Source of the DNA: Bacillota bacterium | GTDB taxonomy: Bacteria > Bacillota > Bacilli > Lactobacillales > Streptococcaceae | Length of the DNA: 46,923 nucleotides | Assembly: GCA_021781855.1 (NCBI GenBank) | Contig: JAJXWC010000001.1 | Coordinates: forward strand, 1-46,923 | Direction: 5' to 3' | Shown: in pieces, positions 6,769 through 15,868 of the stretch | Position numbering within the stretch: the first letter of the stretch is position 1 | How the letters are laid out: each line of letters opens with the position of its first letter | Notes under the pieces: model-generated | Database searches by the model: none | What the model was told of the DNA's origin: nothing | What the model saw: only the letters and a program-made list of their open reading frames with translations | Made by a program: the position numbers and the translations under genes

Positions 6769-7680
6769 ATGGAAAATAACAAATTTAAATCAGGTTTTGT
6801 GGCGATTTTAGGACGTCCGAATGTGGGAAAATCAACTTTTCTCAATCATGTTATGGGGCAGAAAATTGCTATCATGAGCGATAAGCCACAGACGACACGC
6901 AATAAAATTCAGGGAATTTATACAACGGAGAACGAACAAATTGTTTTCATTGATACACCTGGAATTCATAAGCCGCACAATGCTTTAGGAGACTTCATGG
7001 TGCAATCCGCTTACTCAACTCTGCGTGAGTGTGATGTGGTGCTTTTTATGGTGGCAGCAGATGAGCCGCGTTCAACTGGCGAAAATATGATTATTGAACG
7101 GCTGAAGCAGGCAGAAGTTCCAGTCATTTTGGTTGTGAACAAGATTGACAAAATCCATCCAGACAAGCTGTTTGAAATTATTACGGATTACAGTTCACAA
7201 ATGGAATTTTCAGAAGTCGTACCTATTTCTGCGTTGGCGGGGAATAATACAGAAACGTTGCTTACTACTTTGTCGGATAAACTGGCAGTTGGACCGCAAT
7301 ATTTTCCTGAGGACCAAATCACAGACCATCCTGAACGCTGGCTGGTTTCGGAGATGATTCGTGAGAAAATCTTACTTTTGACGCGCGAAGAAGTGCCGCA
7401 TTCTATTGCTGTGGTGACTGATAAAATGACGCGTGAGGAAGAAACAGGGAAAATTCACATCATGGCAACCATTATTGTAGAACGTAAGTCACAAAAAGGG
7501 ATTATTTTGGGCAAAGGTGGCGCAATGATTAAGAAAATTGGGCAACTTGCCCGCCGTGATATCGAGCTGATGTTGGGGGATAAGGTTTATCTGGAAACGT
7601 GGGTAAAAGTCAAGAATGACTGGCGTGATAGAAAAATGGACCTTGCTGACTTTGGCTATAAGAAAGATGATTATATGTAA
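6769..7680 (+). CDS. era: GTPase Era
   Basis: Era GTPase, which binds 16S rRNA and matures the 30S subunit at the membrane. G1 GRPNVGKST lies at residues 15-23, followed by DTPGIHKPHN (G3), NKID (G4) and SALAG (G5), then the C-terminal KH RNA-binding domain with IILGKGGAMIKKIG. The start at 6769 (MENNKFKSGF) gives 303 residues, the usual length. An upstream in-frame GTG at 6733 is rejected because it lies upstream of the promoter -10. No good ribosome binding site precedes the ATG, consistent with leaderless expression, although upstream transcripts could also read in. mutM follows after 24 bases. Confidence 0.95.
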   Translation: MENNKFKSGFVAILGRPNVGKSTFLNHVMGQKIAIMSDKPQTTRNKIQGIYTTENEQIVFIDTPGIHKPHNALGDFMVQSAYSTLRECDVVLFMVAADEPRSTGENMIIERLKQAEVPVILVVNKIDKIHPDKLFEIITDYSSQMEFSEVVPISALAGNNTETLLTTLSDKLAVGPQYFPEDQITDHPERWLVSEMIREKILLLTREEVPHSIAVVTDKMTREEETGKIHIMATIIVERKSQKGIILGKGGAMIKKIGQLARRDIELMLGDKVYLETWVKVKNDWRDRKMDLADFGYKKDDYM

Positions 7681-7704
7681 AAGTGAGCGCTGAAAGGAGA
7701 GAAT

Positions 7705-8523
7705 GTGCCAGAATTACCCGAAGTTGAAAATGTGCGAAAAAGTCTTACTGATTTAGTGGCTGGGCGCAAAATTTTGGAGCTTTCGGCAGCCTATCCGCGC
7801 ATGGTGCTGACTGGATTTGACCAGGCAAAAGCTACACTTGAAGGACAGACGATTCGTGGTATTTCACGACGAGGGAAGTATTTGATTTTTGAATTTGATG
7901 CGTTTGTACTAATTTCGCATTTGCGGATGGAGGGGAAATATCGGCTTGAAGCCTTAGATTTTGTAGCGGGTAAGCATGACCACCTTTTTGTCAAATTTTC
8001 TGACGGTGTACTGGTTTACCAAGATGTTCGGAAATTTGGTACTTGGGAAATTTTACGTCGTGAAGAAACTGCCAAATATTTTGAAAATAAAAAAATTGGT
8101 CCAGAACCGACAGCTTCAACATTTGACGAAGCAATTTTTTCTGAGAAATTGGGTCAGTCAAAAAAGAAAATTAAACCGTATTTGCTCGACCAATCCCTTG
8201 TCGCAGGGCTTGGAAATATTTATGCTGACGAAGTGCTTTGGCAAGCAAAAATTCATCCCGAGAGGATAGCTTCGGATTTGACCGAGCCATCAAAAAAACT
8301 TCTGCATGACAGTATCATTGAGATTCTACAAAAGGCCATCAAACTTGGTGGTTCAAGTATTCGAACTTACCAAAATGCGTTGGGAAAATCAGGAACAATG
8401 CAAGAAGAACTCAAAGTTTACGGTAAAACAGGTCAAAACTGTTCGCGCTGTGCTACAAAGATTGTCAAGATAAAGGTTGCAGGACGCGGAACTCATTTTT
8501 GTCCAAATTGCCAACATCTGTGA
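7705..8523 (+). CDS. mutM: Formamidopyrimidine-DNA glycosylase
   Basis: Base-excision repair enzyme removing oxidised purines such as 8-oxoguanine, with AP lyase activity. The N-terminus is the catalytic PELPEVE (Pro2 nucleophile, Glu3), followed by the helix-two-turn-helix LDQSLVAGLGNIYADEVL and a C-terminal zinc finger CSRC...CPNC. 272 residues matches the family. It starts with GTG, preceded by AAAGGAG at 7692-7698, an ideal site 6 bases away. The short distance to era implies an era-mutM operon. A GGAGCT/AGCTC hairpin with a T-rich tail near 8601-8635 may end it. Confidence 0.95.
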   Translation: MPELPEVENVRKSLTDLVAGRKILELSAAYPRMVLTGFDQAKATLEGQTIRGISRRGKYLIFEFDAFVLISHLRMEGKYRLEALDFVAGKHDHLFVKFSDGVLVYQDVRKFGTWEILRREETAKYFENKKIGPEPTASTFDEAIFSEKLGQSKKKIKPYLLDQSLVAGLGNIYADEVLWQAKIHPERIASDLTEPSKKLLHDSIIEILQKAIKLGGSSIRTYQNALGKSGTMQEELKVYGKTGQNCSRCATKIVKIKVAGRGTHFCPNCQHL

Positions 8524-8720
8524 AAGAATATATTCGGTAGAGCTGAAAATTCTTTGTCCAACTTGCAATGCTAGCCAAAGATAATCTGTACTTAGGATGA
8601 AGCGGGAGCTAAATTCGGAGCTCTTTCGGTTTTAGGATTTCAGAACGAATGGATATCTGCGGTAGAGACGGGAATTTGGTATATGCTACTGAGCTAAAAG
8701 ATGAAACAAGCAACTCAAAA
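8524..8720. other. mutM-recA gap, first part: no gene seen
   Basis: Non-coding apart from a possible terminator (GGAGCT...AGCTC, near 8610-8635). The short open frames here overlap the following repeat element and have no ribosome binding site. Confidence 0.4.
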
Positions 8721-8937
8721 AATGAGGCAGAGACTTGTTTAGTAGGAGTTTCAACTCTCACTAAATTTAGGGGAGAACCTCTATATGAAAAAACCAAGCG
8801 ACCTGTAAGCGACAAAGCCACAAGAGTATGCTTAACATCTTTGAATATGAAGTTACCCTGCCCCTCTATGCTATCCATTTGCTCCACGAAAGCAAAACGC
8901 TCATCTTTCGTAGCAGAAAAGCTACTGAGATAAAAAA
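8721..8937 (+). repeat. Interspersed repeat, type A, full length
   Basis: Starts AATGAGGCAGAGACTTG with the TTTAGTAGGAG/CTCTCACTAAA inverted repeat (8739-8764), contains the shared CTCATCTTTCGTAGCAG module (8900-8916), and ends GCTACTGAGATAAAA (8921-8935). It lies between mutM and the recA promoter. Confidence 0.75.
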
Positions 8938-8984
8938 ATTCTGTGACAAAGCGCATAGAAAAACGTATATAATAGCAGGAGGAA

Positions 8985-9026
8985 AAGTTTTAGGGGCTTA
9001 AAAATTCCCCTAGAAAATGCTATAAT
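8985..9026 (+). promoter_or_regulatory. recA promoter region
   Basis: An extended -10 TGCTATAAT (9018-9026) lies behind the inverted repeat TTTTAGGGG...CCCCTAGAAA, which may be an operator. A second TATAAT lies at about 8967-8972. No recognised SOS box was identified. Confidence 0.6.
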
Positions 9027-9054
9027 TAACTATAAAAGAAAACGGAGACGAAAT

Positions 9055-10245
9055 TTGGCAACAAAGAAAAAAACGAATTTTGATGATATTACCAAAAAAT
9101 ATGGAGCTGAGCGCGATAAAGCCTTGCAGGATGCGCTTGCTTTAATTGAAAAAGACTTTGGTAAAGGCTCACTGATGCGCCTTGGTGAAGCTGCAAATCA
9201 GAAGGTACAGGTGATGAGCTCAGGCTCTTTGGCGCTTGACATTGCATTGGGCGCTGGCGGTTATCCTAAGGGACGAATTGTCGAAATCTATGGACCAGAA
9301 TCTTCTGGTAAGACAACTGTCGCATTGCATGCCGTTGCAGCAACACAAGCAGCAGGTGGAATTTGCGCATATATTGATGCGGAAAACGCACTTGACCCAG
9401 AATATGCAAAAGCACTCGGTGTCAATATTGATGAGCTTTTGCTGTCGCAGCCTGATTATGGTGAACAAGGACTGCAAATCGCTGAAAAATTGATTCAGTC
9501 AGGTGCAGTTGATTTGGTAGTTATTGATTCAGTTGCGGCTTTAGTGCCTAAGGCAGAAATTGATGGTGAAATTGGTGATAGTTCAGTTGGTTTGCAGGCA
9601 CGTATGATGTCACAAGCCATGCGTAAACTTGCAGGACACATTAACAAAACCAAAACGACAGCTATTTTTATCAACCAGTTGCGTGAGAAAGTAGGAGTCA
9701 TGTTTGGCTCACCTGAGACAACACCTGGTGGACGTGCTCTGAAATTTTATGCATCTGTTCGGCTTGATGTTCGCGGCTCAGTGAAAATCGAAGAAGGCTC
9801 AGGCGACAACAAAACGCAAATTGGTAAAGAAACGAAAATCAAAGTTGTTAAAAATAAGGTTGCGCCACCGTTTAAAGTTGCTCTTGTAGATATCATGTTT
9901 GGCGAGGGGATTTCGAAAACAGGCGAATTATTGAAAATCGCTGTTGATGAAGGACTCATAAAAAAATCAGGTGCATGGTTTGCTTATAATGATGAAAAAA
10001 TCGGCCAAGGTGCTGAAAAAGCCAAAGCTTATTTGGCAGAACACCCAGAAGTTTTCAACGAAATAGACAAAAAGATTCGTGAAGCGCATGGTTTAGCTTT
10101 GACTGAAGAAACTTCAGAAACGGTAGAAGAAGTTGCAACGAAGGCTAAAAAAACACCAGCAAGAAAAACAGCAAAAAAAGAAGAAGTTGAAACGCTTGAA
10201 CTTGAGCCAGAAACAGAAGAAATTGAACTTGACTTAGAAGATTAA
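9055..10245 (+). CDS. recA: Recombinase RecA
   Basis: DNA-dependent ATPase for homologous recombination and SOS signalling. Walker A GPESSGKTT is at residues 80-88; also visible are Walker B VVIDSVAAL, L1 EIGDSSVGLQARMMSQAMRK (DNA-binding loop region), FINQLREK and the L2-flanking PETTPGGRALKFYAS. After residue 340 there is an Ala/Lys stretch and an acidic tail ELEPETEEIELDLED, both usual for RecA of this group. The start is TTG (MATKKKTNF) with ACGGAGAC at 9042-9049, giving 396 residues. The stop codon lies inside the first bases of a type A repeat. Confidence 0.97.
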   Translation: MATKKKTNFDDITKKYGAERDKALQDALALIEKDFGKGSLMRLGEAANQKVQVMSSGSLALDIALGAGGYPKGRIVEIYGPESSGKTTVALHAVAATQAAGGICAYIDAENALDPEYAKALGVNIDELLLSQPDYGEQGLQIAEKLIQSGAVDLVVIDSVAALVPKAEIDGEIGDSSVGLQARMMSQAMRKLAGHINKTKTTAIFINQLREKVGVMFGSPETTPGGRALKFYASVRLDVRGSVKIEEGSGDNKTQIGKETKIKVVKNKVAPPFKVALVDIMFGEGISKTGELLKIAVDEGLIKKSGAWFAYNDEKIGQGAEKAKAYLAEHPEVFNEIDKKIREAHGLALTEETSETVEEVATKAKKTPARKTAKKEEVETLELEPETEEIELDLED

Positions 10246-10458
10246 TGAGGCATGCTGATTCAGTAGCAGATGAAACTCCTACTGAATTTAGGATACAATC
10301 TTATGGTCTAAACGTCCGTTTTTGAAGCGATTGACCTTAGAGGAGTTGGATGAGATTTGAGCTTTGAAAGTGTTTTGGAATCGCAGTGGACACCAATAGT
10401 ATAGCGTGATAATCTATCTATTAGGCGAGAATTCTAGTATAGACGATTGAGATAAAAA
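10244..10458 (+). repeat. Interspersed repeat, type A, full length
   Basis: Begins AATGAGGCATGCTGATTCAG overlapping the recA stop, has an imperfect inverted repeat TTCAGTAGCAG...CTCCTACTGAA, and ends ACGATTGAGATAAAA. The interior is diverged from other copies. Confidence 0.7.
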
Positions 10459-10487
10459 TGTAGAAAATTTATTTTTCTACATTTTTT
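10454..10487 (+). terminator. recA terminator abutting the repeat end
   Basis: Perfect 13-bp stem AAAAATGTAGAAA (10454-10466) with TTTCTACATTTTT (10474-10486). Its A-run is the terminal AAAA of the type A element. Confidence 0.85.
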
Positions 10488-10654
10488 ATATTATGATGGC
10501 TTAGTCGTTTTAATAGATTATTTTATCCCGGCAGTATGTAAATAGCAAGAATTTGTTAGGTTAAATTTACAGCGTGGAATGTTGCGAATATTCTCTGCTA
10601 TTGAGCTGTTTTCATAAGATAATCCTAATTTTTTAGAAAATAATAATCAAATGC

Positions 10655-10683
10655 TTGCATAATTGTTTCAAAAGCAATATAAT
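10655..10683 (+). promoter_or_regulatory. Promoter of the LPXTG adhesin
   Basis: TTGCAT (10655-10660), 17 bases, TATAAT (10678-10683), giving a leader of about 255 nt. The 10488-10654 stretch upstream shows no gene. Confidence 0.8.
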
Positions 10684-10775
10684 AGTTGCATATTTGAATG
10701 TTTAAATATTAGTATGTCAACAGGACCTAACTACTTTAGTGGCGTAAGTATCGATAGTTTGAGACAAGAATGTGA

Positions 10776-10857
10776 TGTTGAGGCTGTGGATAAAGAGAGC
10801 GAAATCTGCGTCTTTCAGAGTGCGAAGTGTAAAGATAACAGGTATTGTTGAGATAAA
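10776..10857 (+). repeat. Partial type A repeat inside the adhesin leader
   Basis: Carries the GTGGATAAAGAGAGC...TCTTTC...GAAG module and the type A end TTGTTGAGATAAAT, but lacks the 5' TTTAGTGGGAG inverted repeat. It lies between the promoter and the ribosome binding site, so it is transcribed into the leader. Confidence 0.55.
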
Positions 10858-10864
10858 TTCAAAA

Positions 10865-10908
10865 AGAGAAAGGGGTCCCTTTCTCTTGACCTTCTAGGTC
10901 AAGAGAAA
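10865..10908 (+). promoter_or_regulatory. Two mutually exclusive hairpins in the adhesin leader
   Basis: Hairpin 1 is AGAGAAAGGG (10865-10874) with CCCTTTCTCT (10877-10886). Hairpin 2 is TTTCTCTTGACCT (10880-10892) with AGGTCAAGAGAAA (10896-10908). Both are perfect and overlap at 10880-10886, so only one can form. They lie about 40 nt before the ATG. Confidence 0.6.
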
Positions 10909-10946
10909 CAATCCAAACATTCTTTCTCAAACAAAAGGGGAAATTC

Positions 10947-13900
10947 ATGATTATAAAGGCTAAAAATACGAAAATAACGCATTTTCGTACCTGGAAATCA
11001 GGGAAACATTGGATATATGCAGCATCCGCGCTTACAGCTTTAATACTAGGCGGGCTTGGTGCCCAAAGTGTTCTTGCTGATACGGCGACAGCAGTTCAAA
11101 CTGGGACAAACAATTCTTTGGGAGCTGCAGTGGATTCTACATCTGCTGCTGTAAGCCAAACTGCACCGACTGTTCCTATTATTACAACAACGAATACTAC
11201 GTTGGTTCAAGGGACAGACTGGTCTCCCGTTTCTAATTTTTCTACAGCAACTGATAGTGAAGGACAAAATGTTGCCTTCACTCAACTTGTGGTAACAGGA
11301 GCGGTTGATACAAATACGGCAGGAACCTACATGGTTCAGTACAGCTACACTGACCCAGTAACGAATCTAACGGCTTTGTCAACTGCAACGGTTACAGTTC
11401 TAGCTGCAGAAAACTCATTATCATCGGATTCGACTGAAAATACTGCAACAAATACAGAAGCTACGACTGCTACATCCACAGCTCCAGCAATTTCATCTGA
11501 TGTGAATAATGCAAGCACAGGTTCTAGCACATCATCAAATACTGCAACACCAAACTCAAGTGATACAACTTCTGTAATAACAAATTCTTCCTCTGAAACA
11601 GTAGCCTCTCAGGAAAATACAGCTAGCACTTCATCCACGAACTCTCCAATTTCATCAGATGGTTTTACCGAGCAACTCCAAAATGAAATTTCCAATGGAC
11701 AAACTGCTATTGCTAATTATCAAACAACCGCTGCACAGGAAAATCAAATCGCCCAGTCAGACCAAGCGCTTGTGGATAGCGCTCAAGCCGATGAAACGCT
11801 CAATCCAGCTAATAAAACTAAAGATGATGCTATTATTGCTACTGAAAGTACAGCAGCAAATAGTGCATTAGCACTTGCACAGGCGGCAGCAACAGCCGCT
11901 AATAATTATGTCATTGACCCAAACGTTTCAAATTTTGCAGATTTACAAACAGCACTTGCGGCAGCACCTACTGACGGTACAAGTTATGTGATTAATATTG
12001 AGAATAATATCACAGCAACAACGGCACTAGATGTTGCAACTGGAACAAATGTGACTATTCAAGCTGATTCGAGTTTGAGTAGTCCAGTAACTTTAATTGA
12101 CCCCAATGGTATAACAGTAGAAGGGGCATTGACACTTGGCAATAATTTGATTGTAGATGGGACAGGTGATGCTAGTCAAACACCTGGTATTACGGTTACA
12201 GGAACCTTAAATCTTACTGGAGCTGTGATTCAAAATTATACTGGCTACTGGGGCGGTGGTATTTTTGTAGATGGCGGAACATTCAATCTTACGAGTGGTA
12301 CGATTTCAAACAACTCTGGTGTTTATGGCGGCGGCGTTTTGAATTATCTGGGAACAGTCAATATGTCTGGGGGGACAATATCAAATAATAGTGCTGCTTA
12401 TTATGGCGGCGGAATTTTGGATTGGTCTGGAACGGTTAATCTGACAGGAGGAAATATTACCGATAATACAACACCTTGGTGGGGCGGCGGAATTTATCTG
12501 TTGCAGGGCGCTACGCTTACTCAAAGTGGAGGAAGTATCAACAACAATATCGCAAATAATAATGGCGGCGGTCTTTATGTGGACAGCACAAGTACGGCTA
12601 CCCTCACCTCTGGAACGATAGATAATAATACAGCTTTGAGCTACAACTCGGACAATACTGTAAACGGCTCTGTTAATACAACAGGTGGTGGCGTTTATAA
12701 TGCGGGAACATTCACATTGACAGATGGTGAAATCAATGGGAATACATCACTTAATGGCGGTGGTATTGATGTTGAGGGAACTTTTACCATGTCCGGTGGT
12801 TCGGTCAGTAATAATAGTGCGCTACAAGCTGTGGGGTCAATTAGTGGAATAGGCGGCGGTCTTTTAATCAATACTGATGACGCCACACTTAACGCAGGAA
12901 CGATTTCAGGGAATACGGCTGGCAATGTGGGCGGCGGGATTTATCTAGCTGATAATAAAAGTCTTTACCTTACGAATGTTTTAGATGATAATAATACGGC
13001 AACAAATGGCGGTGGAATTTGGGAATGCCCGTTGGGACATGTTTATGAGTATGTAACAGATGGTGCCGCGATTTACGGAAATACAGCAGCTGCGGGGTCC
13101 ATGGCTTATTTAGAGCCTGCAACTCAAGGACAATCAGCGACCATAGATATAAGTAATGGAACTTTGGGTGGGGGGAGCCAAACTGTCGCATTGAATAATT
13201 CAGATGGGACAACGACGGCTATTTCACTTCCGACAGAACTCACAAATACAAGTGCGACAGATTCATTGAACCTTTCAAATAATTTAGATTCAACGAGTAC
13301 TAGTTTAGCCGTTTCATTGGGGACATTGGTTATTTCAAATAATAATGCCATAGGTGGTGGAGGCATTGCTACCAATGGATTAGTCGTCATCGGGAACCCT
13401 GATACGACAAATGTGACAATCACAAAAACATGGAATTTGCCCACAGGGGAATCAATTCCTAGTTCAGTTACTTTCAATCTGTTAGCAACACCAACAAATG
13501 GAGGAGCAACTGTTACACTTGAGCAGGTAACATTATCTGCTGCTGATAATTGGACGGAAACGATAACAGGACTGCCAAGTGGTACCTATACCTATTCTTT
13601 TTCCGAAACAGGTAGTACTTATGATGCGTCTAGTAGCGAAAGCACAACAAGTACAACAGCTACGGAAAATTATCCTTCAAGCCTAGTACAAGCAACAGGT
13701 GTATCTGAAAGCGCTGGGAGTTATTATAGCCGGACCATCACACTTATAGGAGGAAATACGGCAGCAACTTATGAACTCTATGGAGTTGATGGACTTGGAA
13801 TAAATGAAGATTTGGGTGCCGTAACCCTTTCTCCAGATGGTAACGGAAATCTAACTTATACATGGAGTCTTACCGCAGGAGATAACTCTACTAATCAGGA

Positions 13901-15266
13901 ACAGAAAGTTTTAGGGCTCAGCGGCACTTATACAGATTTCACACTTCAAGACGCTTCATCTAACGTTATTGCAAATACGGTAATGGCAGATACTGTTAGT
14001 GGTACTCAAACAAGCATTATGCAGTCAGGGGTTTCTGCAGCGACTTCATACGAACTTTTTGGAACAGATAGTTCAGGAAATCTAGTAGATTTAGGCGCCG
14101 TTACACTACAGCCAGATGGTAGTGGCAATATTATTTACAGTTGGTTGAGTACTAATACGGATGCTCAAAGTATGGCTGTATCTTCTGGAAATTATTCGGA
14201 TTTAGCGCTTTATACAGTTGTACCTGGTGCAAGTTATTCTGATACAACGACAAATATGAACTTTAATGTCACAAATACTGATGACCTCCAGCAAATTAAA
14301 ATTACAAAAAACTGGGATTTGCCGGCAGGTGAAGCAATCCCGAACTCTGCAAACTTCAGCTTATATGGAGTAGCAGCTGATGGAACAGAAACGAAAATTC
14401 AGGATTTGACACTGACTTCGGCAGAAAACTGGACGACTACCATAAGCGGTTTACCCCTGAATCTTTATAATCACTATACTTTGGTTGAAAATCAAACGGG
14501 AACAGACTATGATGTTGTCATTTCAGAAAATCAGGATACAACCGATGCGAACCAGATTGATTTCACGGCAACGAACAAAGATGATGAACAGAGTATTGAG
14601 ATTACCAAAACATGGGATTTGCCAGAAGGTTATATGGCTCCGACTTCGGCGAACTTCACAGTTTACGGGGTGGCAGATGATGGAACGAAGACAAAGATAG
14701 AAGATGTAACTTTGACAGCCAACGAAAACTGGACAACGACAATTACAGGACTTCCTCTTTATCTTTATAATCACTATACTTTGGTTGAAAATCAGACAGG
14801 AACAAGTTACGATGTGACAATTTCAGAAAGTCAAGATACAACAAATGCTAATCAGATGGATTTTGGAGTGGTGAATACTTTAGAAGTAACACCTCCAACA
14901 ACACCTCCAATTTCCCCAGAGCCTCCCATTTCTCCAACTACACCACAACCGCCAGTATCGGGGCATCCAGTAACACCGACTTTACCAGTAAATCCAGTAA
15001 GTCCAGTAACACCACCAACACGGCCAACATCGCCAGTAATGCCGGTATCGCCGAAGACACCTACACCTACACCTACAGAAACTGTAAAACCAACAGTAAT
15101 TGGGACTAAGGTAGTTCCTTCTGTAAATAACGTACCTATTGTTGAAGCGAATGTTTTGCCTAAAACAGGCGCAGCTGAAGAGTCTTGGTTTGCCAAGCTG
15201 CTGGGAGTGCTTAGTTTGGTTTTGTCAGCTCTGATACTTGGAACACGACGGAAAAAAAGAAATTGA
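10947..15266 (+). CDS. LPXTG cell-wall-anchored adhesin with beta-helix and Cna-B-like repeats
   Basis: Sortase-anchored surface protein of 1439 residues. Residues 1-44 are a KxYKxGKxW-like signal peptide (FRTWKSGKHWIYAAS; cleavage after VLA). An Ig-like domain spans about 75-155, then a Ser/Thr-rich stretch to about 235 and an Ala/Gln-rich helical stretch to about 330. A right-handed beta-helix follows at about 425-700, with repeated GGGI/GGGV and SGGTISNNS motifs. Three Cna-B-like repeats (about 820-910, 1115-1205, 1215-1310; motifs ITKTWNLP, NWTTTI, GLP) flank a pair of related roughly 100-residue repeats. A Pro-rich wall spanner leads to LPKTG (1404-1408), a hydrophobic helix and RRKKRN. 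AGGGGA precedes the ATG. Probable role: adhesion; ligand unknown. Ser, Thr and Asn content is very high. Confidence 0.9.
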   Translation: MIIKAKNTKITHFRTWKSGKHWIYAASALTALILGGLGAQSVLADTATAVQTGTNNSLGAAVDSTSAAVSQTAPTVPIITTTNTTLVQGTDWSPVSNFSTATDSEGQNVAFTQLVVTGAVDTNTAGTYMVQYSYTDPVTNLTALSTATVTVLAAENSLSSDSTENTATNTEATTATSTAPAISSDVNNASTGSSTSSNTATPNSSDTTSVITNSSSETVASQENTASTSSTNSPISSDGFTEQLQNEISNGQTAIANYQTTAAQENQIAQSDQALVDSAQADETLNPANKTKDDAIIATESTAANSALALAQAAATAANNYVIDPNVSNFADLQTALAAAPTDGTSYVINIENNITATTALDVATGTNVTIQADSSLSSPVTLIDPNGITVEGALTLGNNLIVDGTGDASQTPGITVTGTLNLTGAVIQNYTGYWGGGIFVDGGTFNLTSGTISNNSGVYGGGVLNYLGTVNMSGGTISNNSAAYYGGGILDWSGTVNLTGGNITDNTTPWWGGGIYLLQGATLTQSGGSINNNIANNNGGGLYVDSTSTATLTSGTIDNNTALSYNSDNTVNGSVNTTGGGVYNAGTFTLTDGEINGNTSLNGGGIDVEGTFTMSGGSVSNNSALQAVGSISGIGGGLLINTDDATLNAGTISGNTAGNVGGGIYLADNKSLYLTNVLDDNNTATNGGGIWECPLGHVYEYVTDGAAIYGNTAAAGSMAYLEPATQGQSATIDISNGTLGGGSQTVALNNSDGTTTAISLPTELTNTSATDSLNLSNNLDSTSTSLAVSLGTLVISNNNAIGGGGIATNGLVVIGNPDTTNVTITKTWNLPTGESIPSSVTFNLLATPTNGGATVTLEQVTLSAADNWTETITGLPSGTYTYSFSETGSTYDASSSESTTSTTATENYPSSLVQATGVSESAGSYYSRTITLIGGNTAATYELYGVDGLGINEDLGAVTLSPDGNGNLTYTWSLTAGDNSTNQEQKVLGLSGTYTDFTLQDASSNVIANTVMADTVSGTQTSIMQSGVSAATSYELFGTDSSGNLVDLGAVTLQPDGSGNIIYSWLSTNTDAQSMAVSSGNYSDLALYTVVPGASYSDTTTNMNFNVTNTDDLQQIKITKNWDLPAGEAIPNSANFSLYGVAADGTETKIQDLTLTSAENWTTTISGLPLNLYNHYTLVENQTGTDYDVVISENQDTTDANQIDFTATNKDDEQSIEITKTWDLPEGYMAPTSANFTVYGVADDGTKTKIEDVTLTANENWTTTITGLPLYLYNHYTLVENQTGTSYDVTISESQDTTNANQMDFGVVNTLEVTPPTTPPISPEPPISPTTPQPPVSGHPVTPTLPVNPVSPVTPPTRPTSPVMPVSPKTPTPTPTETVKPTVIGTKVVPSVNNVPIVEANVLPKTGAAEESWFAKLLGVLSLVLSALILGTRRKKRN

Positions 15267-15399
15267 AGTGATACTTCATCAGTAGAGGATTCTTTCTGCC
15301 CTACTGATGTTAGGGAACACACCCTCTCCGAGAAGTCTAGTCGCTGAAGCGACTGGCCTTACGGCAGTAGAACGAAAGCAGGCACTTGCTAGGTTAAAT
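15265..15399 (+). repeat. Interspersed repeat, type B
   Basis: Begins GAAGTGATACTTCATCAG inside the adhesin stop codon, has the inverted repeat CATCAGTAGAGG...CCCTACTGATG, and ends GCACTTGCTAGGTTAAAT. Confidence 0.75.
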
Positions 15400-15437
15400 A
15401 ATTTTTGAAAGCAATTTCTAAATAATGATAATAATTT

Positions 15438-15695
15438 AATGAGGCGGAGACTTATTCAGTGGAAGTTTCACTCCCACTGAAGTCAGTTGAGCAAAACTCG
15501 AAGATTGCCATTTCGCCTTAGCGCTTTTTTAGCACTTTGCGATTGCGACTAACGAACTTGTTCGTGTAGCGAGCATCTAGCTTAACAGTGCGGTGTACTG
15601 TTAAGCTGTAGATAAAGAGAGCAAAGCTCAGTAGCAAAGCTGCGAAGAACGTCGTCTGTGAGACGGAAGGATTAGCATGCACTGGTAAGATAAAA
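15438..15695 (+). repeat. Interspersed repeat, type A, long form
   Basis: Starts AATGAGGCGGAGACTTATT with TTCAGTGG...CCCACTGAA. The interior has the CGCCTTAGCGC and GCGATTGCGAC modules, the palindromic core AACAGTGCGGTGTACTGTT (about 15595-15613) and the GATAAAGAGAGCAAAGCTC module. It ends GCATGCACTGGTAAGATAAAA. Confidence 0.8.
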
Positions 15696-15725
15696 ACCGA
15701 ATAATCTAGTGATTGTTCGGTTTTT
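15692..15725 (+). terminator. Terminator abutting the type A repeat end
   Basis: AAAAACCGAA (15692-15701) pairs with TTCGGTTTTT (15716-15725). The 5' A-run is the end of the repeat. Likely ends adhesin transcription. Confidence 0.8.
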
Positions 15726-15741
15726 AGTTTGTATTTTGTCT

Positions 15742-15868
15742 GAAACTATTGGCTTAATCTAGCAAGTACTACCCTGTAGTTTCATTGCTACACAAGACTA
15801 GCGCTTTTAACAGTACACTGTACTGTTAAGTTGTTAAGCCGTTTATCTTCGTTGAGATATTGAAGTAA
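15742..15868 (-). repeat. Interspersed repeat, type B, reverse orientation
   Basis: Read on the minus strand it begins ATTACTTCAATATCTC, contains the core AACAGTACAGTGTACTGTT, and ends GTACTTGCTAGATTAA, matching the type B ends. It lies at the 3' end of the minus-strand permease. Confidence 0.55.

Noticed and set aside
8609..8956. Overlapping ORFs on both strands between mutM and recA
   Set aside because: Entirely within or beside a type A repeat; no ribosome binding site or recognised domain.
10663..10851. 62-codon ORF upstream of the adhesin
   Set aside because: Overlaps the adhesin promoter and a partial repeat; no ribosome binding site.
14852..15322. Antisense ORF of 156 codons on minus
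   Set aside because: It is the complement of the Pro-rich wall-spanning repeat of the adhesin, with no ribosome binding site.
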